Below are positions 40,922-41,050 of a stretch of 41,050 bases of DNA, piece after piece. This DNA is from Dethiothermospora halolimnae (GTDB lineage: Bacteria > Bacillota > Clostridia > Tissierellales > VENL01): NCBI RefSeq assembly GCF_037577855.1, contig NZ_JBAKFX010000037.1, forward strand, positions 1-41,050, read 5' to 3'. The notes under the pieces are model-generated. The model searched no databases. It was not told the DNA's origin and saw nothing but the letters and a program-made list of their open reading frames with translations. The stretch's first letter is position 1. Each line of letters starts with the position of its first letter. Made by a program: the position numbers and the translations under genes.

Positions 40922-41050
40922 AAGGGGCTGTCGGAAAATAGCAAATTTTAACTCGCCAGACCACAAATAAAGAAAAATGCTTAAGAACTTAATTTTAACT
41001 AGAAGTAAGTTTTTAAGCATTTTCTATTTTTTGACAAGAAAATTATTTCT
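40922..41050. mobile_element. Probable end of an insertion sequence (IS1182-like), cut by the window edge
   Basis: AAGGGGCTGTCGGAAAATAGC at about 40922 resembles the GGGGCTGTC-type terminal inverted repeats of IS1182-like elements. It is followed by a hairpin GAAAAATGCTTAAGAACTTA (40972-40991) facing TAAGTTTTTAAGCATTTTC (to 41025), with T-runs on both sides. That is the layout expected at the 3' end of a transposase gene lying to the right on the minus strand. No transposase residues are in view, so family and orientation are inference. Confidence 0.5.

Overview
The window looks like chromosomal DNA of a low-GC, strictly anaerobic Firmicute that ferments amino acids, most like the Tissierellia/Clostridia. 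The evidence is AT-rich sequence with strong GGAGG ribosome binding sites, a complete selenoprotein glycine reductase operon under a tandem glycine riboswitch, a clostridial-type rpoN-cggR-gap-pgk-tpi-gpmI-eno-secG order, and a membrane pyrophosphatase with a Na+-type glutamate. The genus assignment is inference. Every convincing gene is on the minus strand, so the text reads from high to low coordinates.

Layout from low to high coordinates. 1-121 is the 5' end of a group II intron (class C-like), sitting just behind the hppA terminator. 163-11.7 kb holds hppA, secG, the glycolytic genes eno, gpmI, tpiA, pgk and gap, the regulator cggR with a recognisable operator and promoter, and rpoN. 11.9-16.7 kb is a BMP-type nucleoside ABC transporter (ATPase, two permeases, lipoprotein). 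16.9-25.4 kb is the glycine reductase operon: riboswitch, grdX, trxB, trxA, grdE, grdA (Sec), grdB (Sec), grdC, grdD. 25.4-29.3 kb has degV, a Na/Pi cotransporter with a PHO-box-like site, trmL and cheX. 29.3-31.8 kb is a cobalamin-riboswitch-controlled btuF-btuC locus in which btuC is cut short and joined to the tail of a DUF362 gene. 31.8-40.9 kb has a lipase-like hydrolase, an NCS2 purine/uracil permease with a structured leader, a DUF2225 protein, a VanW protein, an FtsA-like protein with a repeat-rich tail, nth and a DUF503 gene. The right edge looks like the end of an insertion sequence.

How the genes work together. Glycolysis from glyceraldehyde-3-phosphate to phosphoenolpyruvate is encoded as one CggR-controlled block. 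Glycine reductase, fed electrons by TrxB/TrxA, makes acetyl phosphate and is switched by glycine itself. A PPi-driven ion pump and an ABC nucleoside importer add energy and scavenging functions.

The most notable non-coding content is a rich set of intergenic palindromes. These include a dispersed GGGGGATTACGAATCCCCC-type hairpin that has expanded into an array after eno, and three elements sharing an ACGAnC-nnAG-nGAGT core. There is also a cruciform between grdB and grdC, and several perfect 26-44 bp palindromes. I see no CRISPR array, tRNA, rRNA or defence system. No wholly new protein system is evident; the best candidates for new biology are the NCS2 leader RNA, the hairpin families and the beta-rich repeats on the FtsA-like protein.
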